Positions 14,072 to 29,165 of a DNA stretch of 64,000 bases are shown one piece after another. Source of the DNA: Arctopsyche grandis (taxonomy: Eukaryota; Arthropoda; Insecta; Trichoptera; Hydropsychidae); assembly GCF_051622035.1 (NCBI RefSeq), contig NC_135358.1, positions 7,977,001-8,041,000 of the forward strand. The letters are read 5' to 3'. The notes beneath the pieces were generated by a model. That model had not been told where the DNA came from. It did not search any database and saw only the letters and a program-made list of their open reading frames with translations. The position numbers and the translations under genes are program-made. Within the stretch, counting starts at the first letter, position 1; each line of letters opens with the position of its first letter.

Positions 14072-17000
14072 CTGAAAAGAAAAATGTATACAAATAAGAT
14101 AAAATCAATACAATAACATTGAAGAAAATCATACACATATGGAATATATTTCGTTTGAAAAGAAATAAAAAAAAACCACAAAACACCCAATGTATCCTCA
14201 CCTGAATCGGTTCCGAAACCATTTTAAGGATTTTCATGGAAAATGATGCTCCTTTCCAACTGCGTATTTGATCAGCCTTCAGGCTGCGTTACGCGAATTC
14301 CAATTATACGCGTTGCGGTTATCAATATTGAGACCACAGTCGAGCACGAAGAAGGCCCAGAACGTTCGATAGTCCAGAGGGCCAAGAGTTGAGGGGAGGG
14401 TGGAGGGTGGAGGGTTGAGGGCGAAGTGCCGCAGACAAGTGCGCCACCAGGATCGACCGCTTCGTGCGACCGGTCAATGCCAACTGTTGAGAAGCGTCGG
14501 TTTTCCCTCACCCACACCGACACTACCCTCACCGAATTGATTCGCAAAACCCGCCCCACCACCTCGCAGGTACAAGTCGAATCCCGGAATGCGATTGGCG
14601 GATGACAACACGACCAATCAACGCTTTTACCGAATGGAAATCACAATTCTAGGAAGGCTCTAAGTAAAATTCCAATTGCCTGTACAAATTTATGTACAAT
14701 AACTATCGTCGAAATTAAGCTATGCATGTAAAAACCGCATGTGTGAATAAACATCATCGTCTCCAAAATTTTTGCATTCTTAAACGTGTTTGTTACGATT
14801 ATTTTTCACCATAGAACTATCGGAAGCGATTATAATTTGTATCGGTGACCAAACCGCACAAAATGGTAAAGTTTCAAACCGATCGGAAGAATACTATTTT
14901 AAATAAAGACACTATTTTCAGACCAAAAGGCGAAGTGAAACTAATAAAAGCGTTGTAAAAAATGTGGGATAAAAACACGACAGTTTTATAATCTTGAATA
15001 GTGTCTCTAATATTATATATATATGTACATACATACATACATATATGTACATATACATATTATGCTCTTTGCGAAGCTATTCTATTGATAATTGGCTTAC
15101 CTCGATAAAATAAACGAATTTTTGTTATTAATCCACAAGAATAGTCGAAATATGATTTTTTTAAGTGGAATTTTATTTAATTCTCATATAAAGATAATTT
15201 AATATATTATCCCTATTAATTCAATTGAGATTCGTGTAAATACGAGTAAACACTAGTATGAGCTTTTTGCTCGCAATTTTACCGATTTAAAGTTCAGCAC
15301 ACTTCCAATTAACCCTTTTAAACGAAAACAAAAAATAGTGTGGTCAGAACACTATCTCAATAAATATGTTTCAATAGAAAATACTCAATATAAAATAGTA
15401 ATAACAGTGGGAAAAAATCCCAAGTGAAAATACGTAATTTTGACTTTTGATTTGAACTGGACGACTACTTAGAGAGATTTGAAAGCTGAAAAGTACTACA
15501 AATGAAAGATAAAATACCCGACTATAGATTCCAATATTCATTTTGAACAGGAAATTGACAGATTTTGAGACATCGACCGAACAACAAAAAGATATAGAAA
15601 AATCGCGCGATTTAAAAAACACATATCTCTGAATCTCCATTTTTTCATCCAATCAACATTTTTTATTACCAGATTCGTGTTTACTGGGCATAGATCTATA
15701 AGAAAAGTCATATCTCGTCTCTGAACCATTTTTCGTGTCGAACAGTGTTATTAAAGGATTTACATCGCCGCCTTGAATGTTGCCGTGCGATAATATTTGC
15801 CATAGTACTTTAATTTTATTACATTTTTGACTAAATTGAGTTTTGATCCTCTATGTACATACATACATATATTCAAATTCTACGAAAATATACGAATAAC
15901 TTTTCAAGATAATATAATTTAATAACTACATATGTACATATATATATAACAAATTTTTAAAAACTAGTATATAATTTATTTTTAATAACTATACACCATA
16001 TTTTATAATTTAATTTTAATTTAACAATGTATATGTATATACCAGTGACTTTTCAAAATAATTTAATACAAAATTACACATCAATTCTTTTCTAAAATCA
16101 ACCATTGAAATGTCAAAAGGCAAAATTCGAAACTAGTAGAAAATTAGTATCAAACTATAATATATTTCAATGAAAATACAATTAATTGGAGTACAATCAG
16201 TGGCGGATCAAGTAAATGGGGGGCTCCAGACTCATTTGAAATTTGAGGCCCCCACTTGAGTAAAAAAAATGCTATCATCGTTTTTTACCATGCTTTTCAG
16301 TATATTGTTTTTCATAAAGATTTTACAAAACCATATTTTTTTATTAATTTTTATTAATATATATTTGAAACACTAACAGTTTTTGAAATAAAATACGAAA
16401 TATTTTAAAATACTACGTAAAATATGTATGTAGGTATGAGTTTCATTTACTCTTGGCTTACGAACGTATTGTGGACAATGATAATAATTTGTAAATTTTG
16501 GAAGCAAAGCCCCATTTCAGGGGCCCCAAGCGAGCGCTTATTTTCAATGATAAACCGCCGCTGAGTACAATTAAGACAAATCATTATATTTATATTCAGT
16601 CCCTCTGATTAATTTCATATTTAAAATTTCACCTTAATTAATTGGGTCTCAAAGACGTATCACAATTTTGTTCCAAAGATGCAATATACATTATTACCGA
16701 TATATAAATATATAAAGACGCAATATACCAATACCGATTAATATATAATAAATAAAAAATGCGCTTGTTCGATTTATTTGATATAATCTTGAAAATGCGT
16801 AAAATGGATTACTTAAACTTTCGCTAAACTTATCTAATGTTCATTGCAAACCGACGAACGATGTGCTGCAAGTTTGGTGACAGGTATACAGTTTGAGTGA
16901 CAGATATACAACAGGTACGTATTGGATTATATTAGGTGACGACTTCAACGAACCCACCTGTTAAAATTTTATAATTTTGAAATTCATTTCTACCTGGGTA

Positions 17001-20000
17001 CTTTCAAAATATGCACTTAAAAAGGGCACAGGAAAAAGAGAAATTTAATCTATAAATGTATTTCGATTAAGACGATTTCACAACGAAATATTAGAAGGAA
17101 TGATTCATAACTATGTATGTATATATGTATTTTAAGTTTATGTGAAAGTGGACACGAAATTATTTGAATATTAAATATCGCTATATTAATTCATCAATTT
17201 GAATAATATTGATAAAAATAATATATTAATTTGGATGGTATTTTAAATTCATTTTTATATTTGTATTTAAAACATCTTATTTTTTTAGATACAAGATTTA
17301 TTGATTTTTCATTTTTAATTCAAATTAATATCGTATCTTTTTATCGTTGCAAAGAAAACACTCAAGTGTATCGATTTGGTAAAAAAAACCACTCATGGAA
17401 AAAAACTGTTTTAGAATATGTAGCTCTTTTGTTTCGTTTTTTTACCAGTGCCGGATTTACCCACAAGTTCCCATTTGGAAAGGCCTTATTTATACGGGCA
17501 ATATTAAATTATGCTATATTAAATGTAATATATATTATATTATATATGAAATTAAAAAAAAATTATTATGATCAAAAATATTTTTGCATTTTTTTAAATT
17601 TATATTATTTGGTATTTATTTAATAAAAGGTATTTAAAAGAGGAAAAATATATGTAGTCACATATGTATATATATATATATGTATATTAATTTTGTTAAA
17701 TTTATATTTAAGTTAAAGCCCGAATAACACTTACATAATTCAAAAAGGGCCTCACTTGTCTTAAATCCGGCCCTGTTAGTATCCGATACAATATTGATAG
17801 ACCGATACAAACTGGATTATATTCCAGGGTTGTGAAGTCAAAGTGGACGCATTTCATGCGGAGTTGGAGTTGGGGTCGGAGTCTTAAAAAAAATCAACCG
17901 ACTAGGACTCTTTTTTTTATTATTCTTTTTAATTAATAGCATTACGATATGTATCAACTATGTCGAGTCTCCAATTTTATTGAAATAAATCCATTAATAA
18001 ATTGAATGTTAATAATATCTATATAAACTTCATGAATTTAAATTACATTTTAAATAAAATCGTTGAATTGCACGTACATATTTTGATATGTCGTGCCCTC
18101 ATTTTTTATAAAACGGATTTTTTTGTGTATGAAATTCATATACTATGTATATATGTACATACACTACCGTCCATATGTTTAAGACCAATATGTTTTTTGA
18201 GCATAACTTATACAATTTTACGTCAATTTAAAAAAAATAAACGCAGTTTTATTGAGAAATTATATATCTATTAAAATTATTAAACAGATTTTAAAAACTA
18301 AACAAAAACATCAAACGAAACTTTCATCGAAAAATATCACCTTCACTTGAAATGACTGTTGTATATAATTTTGGCATTCTATTAATAAAATTTTACATTT
18401 TGATGGTAGGTACGGACTTCCAGAATTATTTTAGATAATTTCAATGTTTTTTATGTACATATCATATCAGTCCGACTTTGAATTCGTACTAGTGAAGAAA
18501 TTATCTATCCCAGAAATTTTCAAAATGATTAAAATCCGTTTAATTGTATAAGATATGCTCAAAAAACATGTTGGTCTTAAACATATGGACGGTAGTGTAC
18601 ACTCTGAATGTACTTACTTTTTAGTTATACCCATTTCATTACCAATACTTCAATAAATTGGGTTAGATGCCAATTTTTAGAGATTTTTTCAATTCCACAA
18701 ATTTTTTATATTTTGAAAATTGTTATTATTTTTATTACTAACAATTTTATACGTTGGCAAGAAAAGGTCTATCTTACAAAAATCGTTCAAGTTGGAGTTG
18801 GAGCCGAATCATAAGATAAAGTCGTGTGAATTTTTTTAAGTCGGAGTCGGAGTCGAAGCATAAGGTAAAAGTCATAGTCGGAGTCAGTAAATTTTGAAAC
18901 GAATCCACGGCCCTGTTTTATTCACAAACAATGCGATTCTATGTAGAAAAAATTAGAATTTACTAAAAAATATATATTGTATTTTATGATGTTATAATCG
19001 TTAAGACATATCACGAATCCGACCTTTCCAAATAGATCCACTATAAACATTATAAAAATAAGCAAAACGAACATTGTTGAACATGTCGGCTATATACATA
19101 GCATTCGTGCAAGAGGGTAGGTCATGTATGGCGTCATCCGCTCTAGGGGTACCTGTAGTACATTATTGTATAAATTTCCAGGAAAAACCCGACGCTTTCA
19201 CTGAATCATGTTGTTGATCGCCTAAATTCACCCCCCGCCTCCCCCCGGCTAAATATTCACCACCCTGCTGATTAAAAGTTGACGGCAACACGAACCGTGC
19301 GATATACGATTTCGCAGTAAACAGTACAAAAAAGAAAATAAAACAAAAATATCGACCGAGTACGGGAGTTCTACGATTTTTGGGACACTGGACTAGTGAC
19401 CCGAAACATCGAGAACTTGAATCAATTTATTATGTATATTTGAATTGAACGTACCTGAAATACGAGGTATTGTACGAGGACTGCTAAAGCTTCAACTCCT
19501 CGTGTTGGCGGGGGTTGGGGCGCGGGGGGCAACGGGGGCGCAGCCCCAACTCCCGGGGGCGCCTTTAATACACTTCCAGGGCTTGACGCTCTATTTTGAT
19601 CTGAAAAACAAAATAAAAAACAATTTAATTTCAACTCAAAAAAAAAGTAACAGTATGCACTAAAAATAATCGAACATTGATGGCGCTTAGTTTTATATAG
19701 AGCTGCATTTAGCTCGCGTGTTTACGCTGTGTTAAATTTAAATCGAATTCGTGAGAAAAAATCGCTACAGACGTCAATGGCAGATTTTGAATGTCTATAA
19801 AAACCTACTTACATACATATGTATATCATATCCAATCTAACTGGAGTTCATCTGAGTTTCATATATTAAACTCGTAAAATATTAAAACGATAGATGCGTA
19901 AGAGAGACACAACAAGATGATGGACGACAAAAACGATAACAGTTGATTTGAATAAGTGAACAAGTTGTTGTGTGCGACGAACTAGAGATGACTTAATTAT

Positions 20001-21971
20001 GAGTGGGTGCTGATGACTGTCTGTTAGCTGAACAGTAAATCTTAATACGTATGTAATTCTACGGGTGGTTTAAATCTTACAAACACAATTTCAATTCAGT
20101 CACTACACAATTTACACACGAGTGTATAAAAACGTTCATTCAGCTGTGTTTAACAAAAAAAAATACCGGTATCAGAGCCAGTGGAAGACTGCATATTACT
20201 AATATCTACATACACAGTATTTATTTATTTTTAATGTATACCAAGAAAACCTAACAGGTATCCCCAATGGCAAGAAACATTGTACATTATATACAAGTAT
20301 TATTAGTATTATACAAAATAAATACATATCAATTAAAATCCACAAAGACATCTATGGTCAAATTTGTAAATTTGCAGCATTTTATAGAATTCAGTGAAAT
20401 TCGAGATTGCTTTTAAACTCGCCAATTTTTTTGAACCGTTTCAATAAAAATCAGATAAATTGGCAAACTCTGATAGGAAACGATCCATGGTGTGGCCAGC
20501 AGAAACTAGTGGGATTTGAACCCGTGACCATTTTGTTCAAAGTATTATATGATAAACACTAATCTATTCTTCTGGATGGTATGAAGAAATACCATAAAAA
20601 TAATCATATTTTTCTCCGATGCCAATTGAGTGTGCTTTTTCAGACTATTTTGTTTATATTCGATTTTTTTTTATCTTTGCACCTTGAAAACAAACTCGAA
20701 ACTGAATTCAAATCTTAGAAAACAATCATATTTAAAAGAAGTAGTCATTTAAAACCAAACAAATAAAGGGATAATATTTTTACTGTCCTAAATTTGTGAA
20801 ATAGCAAGCGTTACGTTTTATGTGACTGCGACTGTATGTATGTACATACAATACAATTTTAGATACATACAATATGCAGCTCATACATCTATAAACAATG
20901 TCTTTATACCGCGCCTAACTAAGAAAATATTATCGAAATCAATGATTGATTTTTTTTCACTTATTTTGCTCTCAATTTTGATTGAAAAAAATAAACACTT
21001 ATATATTATGCCATAAGGTTAGTTTCAGATGACATGCATTTAGCGCGCGTCATCAGAATTTAAACCTTTTTTATTAAAAATCATGACACTACATAGTGTC
21101 ACCACACACATCGAATTTGACATTTTTCTCGAGGTGCATAACGATAGACATAACAATAAAAATTCCAAACAAAATTAAAATGGAATCAGAACATAAGATT
21201 TAAATACCGAAATATTTTCGAAATGAATTAATATAAAAAAAAAATAAATAATAATAAATTTGAACTGTTTATATTTAATTATACGTTTCAGAGAGATCAA
21301 AGAATCCCACATGCGTTTCCGCTCAAGTCGATTGCTCAACCATGATCGTCAAAATATACTTTCAAAGTCACTACACACATGCACACCTACAATTAAACAA
21401 ACATTTATACGAATATCAAAGTAAATGCACGTGTCAAGGAATGTATAATAACATTGCGCACACTTAACCTCATCCATCTCATTTCGGTCTTACAGAAAAA
21501 ATACTCCATTCACATACCAATTAAGGAATTTAGCGAGAGCGAAATATACGTACATATATCATACAAAAGATGCGAATTTTGCACCGGAGCAAAAGATGCG
21601 AATTTTGGTTTTCCCACGATACACCTAGTGGAAAGCTTGCGTCATATCAAGATAACGTAAGATAAAAAAAATCAACGATTTTAAGCAAAGTGCTATGCCT
21701 CGAATCAATCGATTTATCTTGAAGAAAAAAGAGTTTTTTCATATAGCCTTTTTTTAATAGTTTTAGATGAGATTTTTTTTAAATAAACGCTCAATAGTAA
21801 CCTATTGAAGTTTTATTGTGTGAATTATGATTAGTTTTGACTAATTAACGAGAACTCCCGTACACAGTGCTCCACTTTCATAACGGCCATTTGTGTCGGA
21901 AGCGGGCTTTTCGAAAAATCGTCATTATTTTATTTTATTATTTTGATTCATTTTAAGTTGACGTTTGGACC

Positions 21972-22008
<37 letters not shown>

Positions 22009-25000
22009 TAGTTTTGGACCATTGTGGCATTACAGGAAGAACCTAATGCGCCACAATGGCCTACATTTGAAAAAGATATAAAAACATGATATAAAAACAA
22101 GTAAACTGTAAATAAAGGAAAAAAGCAAAAGCAGAAAACATGGTAAAATAAAATAATAAAAAAAAGTAACAAAAGGAAAATAATACATCATTCAGAGAGA
22201 AAAAAAAAATAACAAAAGTGTAAAAATTAAAAATAAAATCCATAAATCCCATTCTTTGTTTACACTGAGCAAAATTAAAATAGTATATAAAAATGTACAA
22301 AAGAGAAAGAAAAAATAAAATAAAATAAAACAAAATATGAATAAAAAATAAAATCACAGCGAGGCCCAAATGGAAGAGAGTAGATTAAGATTCCACTCAT
22401 TCATCACATTCAAATTAAGAAAGTAACGATGAGCGCAGGTTACCAGATAAATATGTTAAGATAATATCTGACAATCTACGCTCCCCAAGGTGGAAAATAT
22501 CACATTCAGGGACAGCAGCAACGATTTCATTGAGAAGTCGAATAGCTCTTGGAATAGGAGCCATTCGAAAAAGAACTGTGCGAGCAGCAGGTACAACCAT
22601 TAAATGATGATGTCTACCACGCACATAATTATTAGGGACATAAAGTCCCAACTGTTCCAGCAACAACGGGCATGACGTATTACCACGCAATAGCTGGAGA
22701 ACGAAACGAATTAACGAGAAGTTTCTCCGAAGTTCAAGGGAATTATACCCAAGCATGCCCAAAAGGAAAGGAGTAGGATAGAGATATGGGTAGTACCCAT
22801 ACTCTTTCTTATAAAGAAAACGAAGAAATGCTTTTTGCACTTTTTCTATAATAAGAGAGTAGTTTGCTTCATGCGGGTTCCACACAATTGCATTATACTC
22901 TAGCTTACTTCTAACAAGCGAGTTGAAAAGCAAGCGAGAAGACAAGGGGTTGGAGAATAATCTAGCATATCTCAAGACAAATCCAAGTCGACGAAAGGAA
23001 ACGTCAGCGATTGTCTTGATGTGGTTGTGAAAGGTGAATTGAGGATCAAAAGTGATACCCAAGTCGACCATTGATTCCACGCGCTTCAACAATACGGATC
23101 CAATGGAATATCCGTGACAATAGAGCGAATTCGCACGTCCATAACTCATAATAGCACATTTACTAGTATTCAGTTCAAGCCCTAAACTGGAACTGAACTC
23201 TAAAACAGCGTTAATATCAGCTTGAAGGAGAGAGGCTTGCCTCTCATCCTTAACAGCAAAGAATAGTTTAACGTCGTCAGCAAACAAGAGACATGAAGCA
23301 TTGCGTAGTACTTTTGGGAGGTTATTAATGACTATTGTAAATAGTAAAGGGCCTAAGGTGGACCCCTGAGTTACACCAGATCGCGTAAAAAATGAAGGAG
23401 ATTCATAAATACCATATCTAACAAATTGCTTCCTATCACTAAGATAAGAAGCAAAGAGTTTAAGAAGACGTGGAGAAAAGCCCACTTCAGCTAATCTGAT
23501 CATAAGAGCGTCATTGTTGACAAGATCAAATGCTTTTCGAAAGTCAAAGTAGGCTACATCAACTTGTTGTCCACGGTCAACTTTAGACATGGTATAATAT
23601 GAAAAGCAGGCAAGATTAGTGGTAGTGGAACGACATGGTGAAAAACCATGCTGCTCATCACACAACAATCTTTTGAACTGCAAAAGAATCAAACGGTGAA
23701 GGATATTATCGAAAATTTTGGGAATAGCCGAGATGATAGCAATAGGTCTGTAATTTTCAACCTCATTTTTAGAGCCACTTTTATGAATGGGAATGACTCT
23801 AGATAATTTCCATTTTTCAGGATAATTACCAGAATCCAGAATAAGGTTAAAAATAAACTGAAGAGGCTCTAAGAGCGAATTACAGCATGCCTTTAATACG
23901 TCAGGGGGCACACCGTCAGGCCCAACAGACCCTTTCAGCTTCAAAATTGCTATCCTAACATCTCCAAGCGAGACCCGCGGAATGTCTATAACAACACCTT
24001 CAGTACCAATTTGGGAAGCCAAATTAGCATCAAGGGATGGTGATCTCTGATCAAATACAGAGCTAAAAAAACTAGCAAAAGCTTTAGCGATCTCAGGACC
24101 GACACAACTTTTATTATTAAATGAGAACGAATGCTCAAGGCCATGTGAAATATGCTTACTCTTAATAAATCTGAAAAAGTGGTGAGGATTACTTGCGATA
24201 GCACTCTCCATCTCTTTGAGATAGAGGGTATAACGCTCACTCACACCACGTTTCACGATCTTCCTAAGAATCCGAAATTTCTCATAGTCACGAAATGATT
24301 GGCTACGTTTCCATCTTCTATGAGACAACCATTTTGCACGAACATCAGTTATAAGTTTGGACCCAAACCACGGTGGAAAAACCCGACGATGTAGTTCTAA
24401 ATTAGGATAACTGATGAACCGAGGAACATAACTGTCAAAAATATTATATAGTGTGTTATACAAAAATTCAACAGCATCACCAGTATTCATGAGGTACATT
24501 TGGCGCCAGTCCATAGAACGAACCTCATTATAAACCAATTCAGAATCAACGCGAGCAAAATTCCATCGTGATGAAGGAACCCCAACAGATGAACAAGCTG
24601 AAACAGGTCTCACAGAAGACAAAAACAGAAGCTCAATTTGTAATGCATCATGATATAGGTCCTCAGGGATGATCGCAGTTCCTTTTGGGCATAGGATCAT
24701 CGTTGCTGACACATTGGATTCATTCACCAACATAATATCAAGCTTACTTGGACTAATGGGTGAACCAACCTGTACTAGGTCGCAATAGGAAATTACAAAA
24801 TTAAATTTATTGCGGACATGAATATTGGCACTAGGCATATTAAAATCACCCATTATTAATAATATGTCACGTTCATTTATGAAATCACGTACATTCATCA
24901 TATTTGCAAACAATAACTCATATACATCGTCTTTCGCAGCGGGCGGAATGTAAACAACACAAATAAAAACTCTCGCAAATACAAAGTATGGTATTACAGG

Positions 25001-28000
25001 AGTTCTTAATGCGCCACAATGGTCGAAAAAATACAGAGAGATGAGAAAAATAAAAATACATACATACATATATACACAGACAAAAAAAAACATGTACCTA
25101 TACATAATCATAAAAAACAATAGCATTATAATAATAGCAGATAAGTAAAATTATCAAATAATAAAATACAAAATAGGGAATGTCATGCACCTACATATAT
25201 CCAGCACCAATATATATATGTAGGTATAAGAACCAGTCGGAAATAAAAAAAACATCCCTGCGAGGCCCAAATGGAAGAGAGAAGATCAAAATTTCACTCA
25301 CACATCACATTAAATAATGAAAATAATGTTGAGCGCAGGCTATCAGAAAAATAGGTTAAAACAATCTCTGATTACCAAGCTCACCGAGGTGGAAAATATC
25401 AAATTTAAGCTCAGCAGCAACGATTTCATTGAAAAGTCCGATAGCTCTTGAAATAGGAGCCATTCGATTAAGAACTGTGCGAGCAGAAGGTACAACCATC
25501 AAATGATGATGTCTACCACGCACATAAATATTAGGGACATGAAGTCCCAGCTGTTTCAACAACGACGGGCATGACGGAGAGAAGCTGGAGAACAAAACGA
25601 ATTAATGAAAAGTTTCTCCCAAGTTCAAGAGAATTATGCCCAAGCATGCCCAAAAGGAAATGAGTATGGTAGAGATATGAGTAATACCCATACTCTTTCC
25701 TACATATATAGGAAACGAAGAAATGCTTTTTACACTTTCTAATTCATTAGAGAGTAATTTACTTCATGCAGATTCCACACAATCGCATTATACTATATCT
25801 TGCTTCTCACAAGCGAGGAGACAAAGGGTTAGTGAATAACTTAGCATACCCAGAGTCGACGAAAGGAAACGTCAGCGACTGTTTTGATGTGGTTGTGAAA
25901 GGTGAGTTGAGAATCAAAAGTAATATCCAAATCGACCATAGATTCCACACGCTTCAACAAGACGGATCCGATGAATATTGAAATGCATAAGTTGTTGAGA
26001 GCCGCCTTGGGTATCTTTATTTATTTTAAACACAAAATATTCCGAAAGTATATATATATGAATTATGAAATATGAAAATACTATGAAACACTTTCGATAT
26101 ATGTATACATAAGTAGGCCAACAAAACGGCATGTTTTGACGTATTGATCATCGCGGGACATTCAAAATTCATGTTCATTGAGCCGTTCCAACTTCTTTTT
26201 CAGCACTATTTCCTCGATCCAGCCTCATGTCAGGTCCATGTCGGTGGACCGGGACGCCGGCGTCTTTCCGGCTATGATTAGACGCCCTTGAGCATCTGCC
26301 AGTAAGTTTCGTAACGAGCGTAATCCGCACAATCACTCACCGCTATTTTAGGGAGAGTTTTCCCGCCGGATTTGACGCAACCGGAACATCTCCTCGCACT
26401 TTTTCCTCATACCTTTATACGCACATAAAACTATTCTAAAACTGGAACATTGCGACGCAAAATAGCCGTCAGCGATTACTACTACAGTTAATTTTAGCAC
26501 TACGTAAAGAAAACGGTGAAACAGATACACTTCAAAGTTCAAACACATCAAAATGATACACTAAACAGTTTGAACAAGGCCAACCTTCTCTAAACGCGAG
26601 GAGCCCTTGTGTGAAAACAAATTGGAGTCCCAAAAAATCTGAATTCGGATTGTAATTATTATACCTATACTGTAAGCTTATATTTTATTTTATTTTACAT
26701 AGATATATACCAGGAAGGCTTGACACGAAGACCCCAATGCGCCTTCCTGCACAATTAATTACAAATAATGCAGTATTTTATTATTATGTACGTAAACTTA
26801 AATTTATTAAATCTTTGCGCTACCTTTTTCCTACCTATACCCATTCTACTGTTTCCGACATTTTAAAAATCCTATCTTTTAACAATCTTTCTGTTAGGCG
26901 ACGACATACTGATTCTATATTATTCTTTAAGCTCATAAATGGTTTCCTTGATTGTTCTGATTTACTGAATAAGGTTAATTTCAGAATCCCAATCACTTGA
27001 TCCTTTCAATACTAATTCCCAAAAATATTCTTATCTGCAGCGCGTTTATCGTATGTTTAACGGAGAGCTGAATGAGGTTGATCTATTTGGTATTTCCCTA
27101 AATCAATTCAGGTCTAACATCAAGAGAATCTTGACCGATTCATTTCTTCTCCTATTCTATTTTATAACCTTTTTCCAATATTTCCAATATTTTTATACTT
27201 TAGTTTAGTTATGTAATGTGCTATTTAATCATATTATAGCTTTCATTCTTTTCCTTTTCATTTGTTTATTTTGTATTTACCTTTTTCATTTGTTTTATAT
27301 TTGTAAATTTCAATTTCTTCTTATATTCTATTTTATAACCTTTTTCCAATATTTTAATACTATAGTTTAATTATGCAATGTTCTACATATTTTGTCATGT
27401 TATAGCCTTTATTCTTTTCTTTTTCATTTGTTTTCCTTATATTTATCTTTTTCATTTTTTTTATGATTTTGTAAAAATCGGTTATTGGACTCGGATGTTA
27501 CATATATTATATATTTACTATTTGTTTTTTATACATATTTATGTACATCCTGTTGTCTGTTGATTTTTCAATAAATAAAATAAATAAATAAATCACTGTA
27601 TTTCCAGAAGCTGAAGAACACGAAATAACAATTAATTAATGAATTACAGAATTAATTAATTGAGACATCTATGGATTTTGATTTTGTACATATTTTTTAC
27701 AAATTATACACACAATAAATACAGAAGATTTGTGACAACAGGAAAGATGATTTTTGCCAATTTTAAGGAACCGTTTCAACAATGATCAGATAAAATTGGC
27801 AAACTCTGATAAGAAACGATCGATTTGGAGTCACAAAACCCCCAAATCTAACCAGCAGTATAGCGGATCGAACCCACTGATCACTTGGTGCTAAACATAT
27901 ACGCTACCGTTAAGCCATATGCAATTGAAACAAATTTAATACGATATATTAAATACATAAATTTTCTCTAAGGCTTAGACGGTGATGCAAGTGTTTGTGT

Positions 28001-29080
28001 TTTCATAACATCTTTTGCAATAAGTAAATCATTTTTTTCGACTTAATTTATATATTTATTCATGCACGGAGTCCGAGTGCCTTGCATCTACTTGCAATGA
28101 TTATTTCTGATTCCTACTACATTTACGATGATTCCTACTACATTTACATGTAATTACAACTCAATTGGTTCAAATGGATAAAATCACGGAAATTGTAAAG
28201 ACATTAATATACGAGAACATTATAAATACTAACAAGAAGAAAAAAACGTATAAAACAGATAGTGTTCTCAGGATCAGTATGTATTACATAGAATAGAACA
28301 TATTGATGTTATAAACACAATATTTGTACAATAAAATGCGAAAATCAAAATCAAATGTTAGCAAAATTTGCTAATTTAACTATTTATGTTAGATGAATGC
28401 CTTGCAAGTTCAACTACCAAATATTGCTGATTCTTCTCAAGATATATATACATATATTTTACATTCAAATAATTCTAAATTATCCCATCCCATTTGTTAA
28501 AAATAACATTAAATTTACTCGGTTAACATTAAATTTAGTCGGAGCCCTCAAAATGTTGATAATACAAAAATCCTACTGTAATTTTATATATATGTACATA
28601 CATACATAATTTGAAACCATCATCAAGCTTCTGAATCTTTCATACAATACATACATGTGAATGTATCATAAGTAGAAGTACGTAAAATTTGAAATCAGGC
28701 TCATTTAGTAGATGCATTATGTATTATGACGGTTTAATGTAAAAGATCAAAGCAGTATATTTTTAGATAAATGATTATATGTAATGTACGGGTACAGAGT
28801 CATTCAATTTTCAAATAATTAATTAGAATACCATACAATGAAAGTTAGTCAGAACATCCGTTCACTACAAACGTTTCAAACAATTTGACGCAATAATAGC
28901 AAAATTCAGACGAAGACTTTTACAGTAAATATATAGTCCAATTTTTTTAAAACATAAAGTAAATGACGCCACACATCATCGGTCCAAAAATCGGAATTGA
29001 GTTGATCGATTGATATTTCTATAAGAAGTGAAATCATAAAAAAATGAATTAATGACATGTTTACAATGTTTTACAAATCA

Positions 29081-29165
<85 letters not shown>

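Larger units (their letters stand above)
21974..24992 (-). mobile_element. 5'-truncated LINE (copy A) with intact reverse transcriptase frame
   Basis: A non-LTR retrotransposon on the minus strand of about 3.0 kb. It contains a partial apurinic-type endonuclease, a complete reverse transcriptase, a C-terminal domain, a 3' UTR of about 400 bp with a terminal stem-loop, and an (AAAT)n tail (the TTTA run at 21974-22009 on the plus strand). The 5' part is missing. It is inserted in an older related copy, whose 3' UTR directly abuts at 24993. The clade is Jockey/CR1-like by motif style, and not certain. Confidence 0.9.

Noticed and set aside
14272..14562. 96-residue minus-strand frame in the GC-rich block upstream of 14237
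   Set aside because: It is out of phase with the coiled-coil exons and has a stop before the 14237 start; better explained as promoter or 5' UTR.
17231..17623. 130-residue plus-strand frame
   Set aside because: Composition is AT-driven (Phe/Tyr/Ile/Lys/Asn), it overlaps a hAT-like element and shows no domain.
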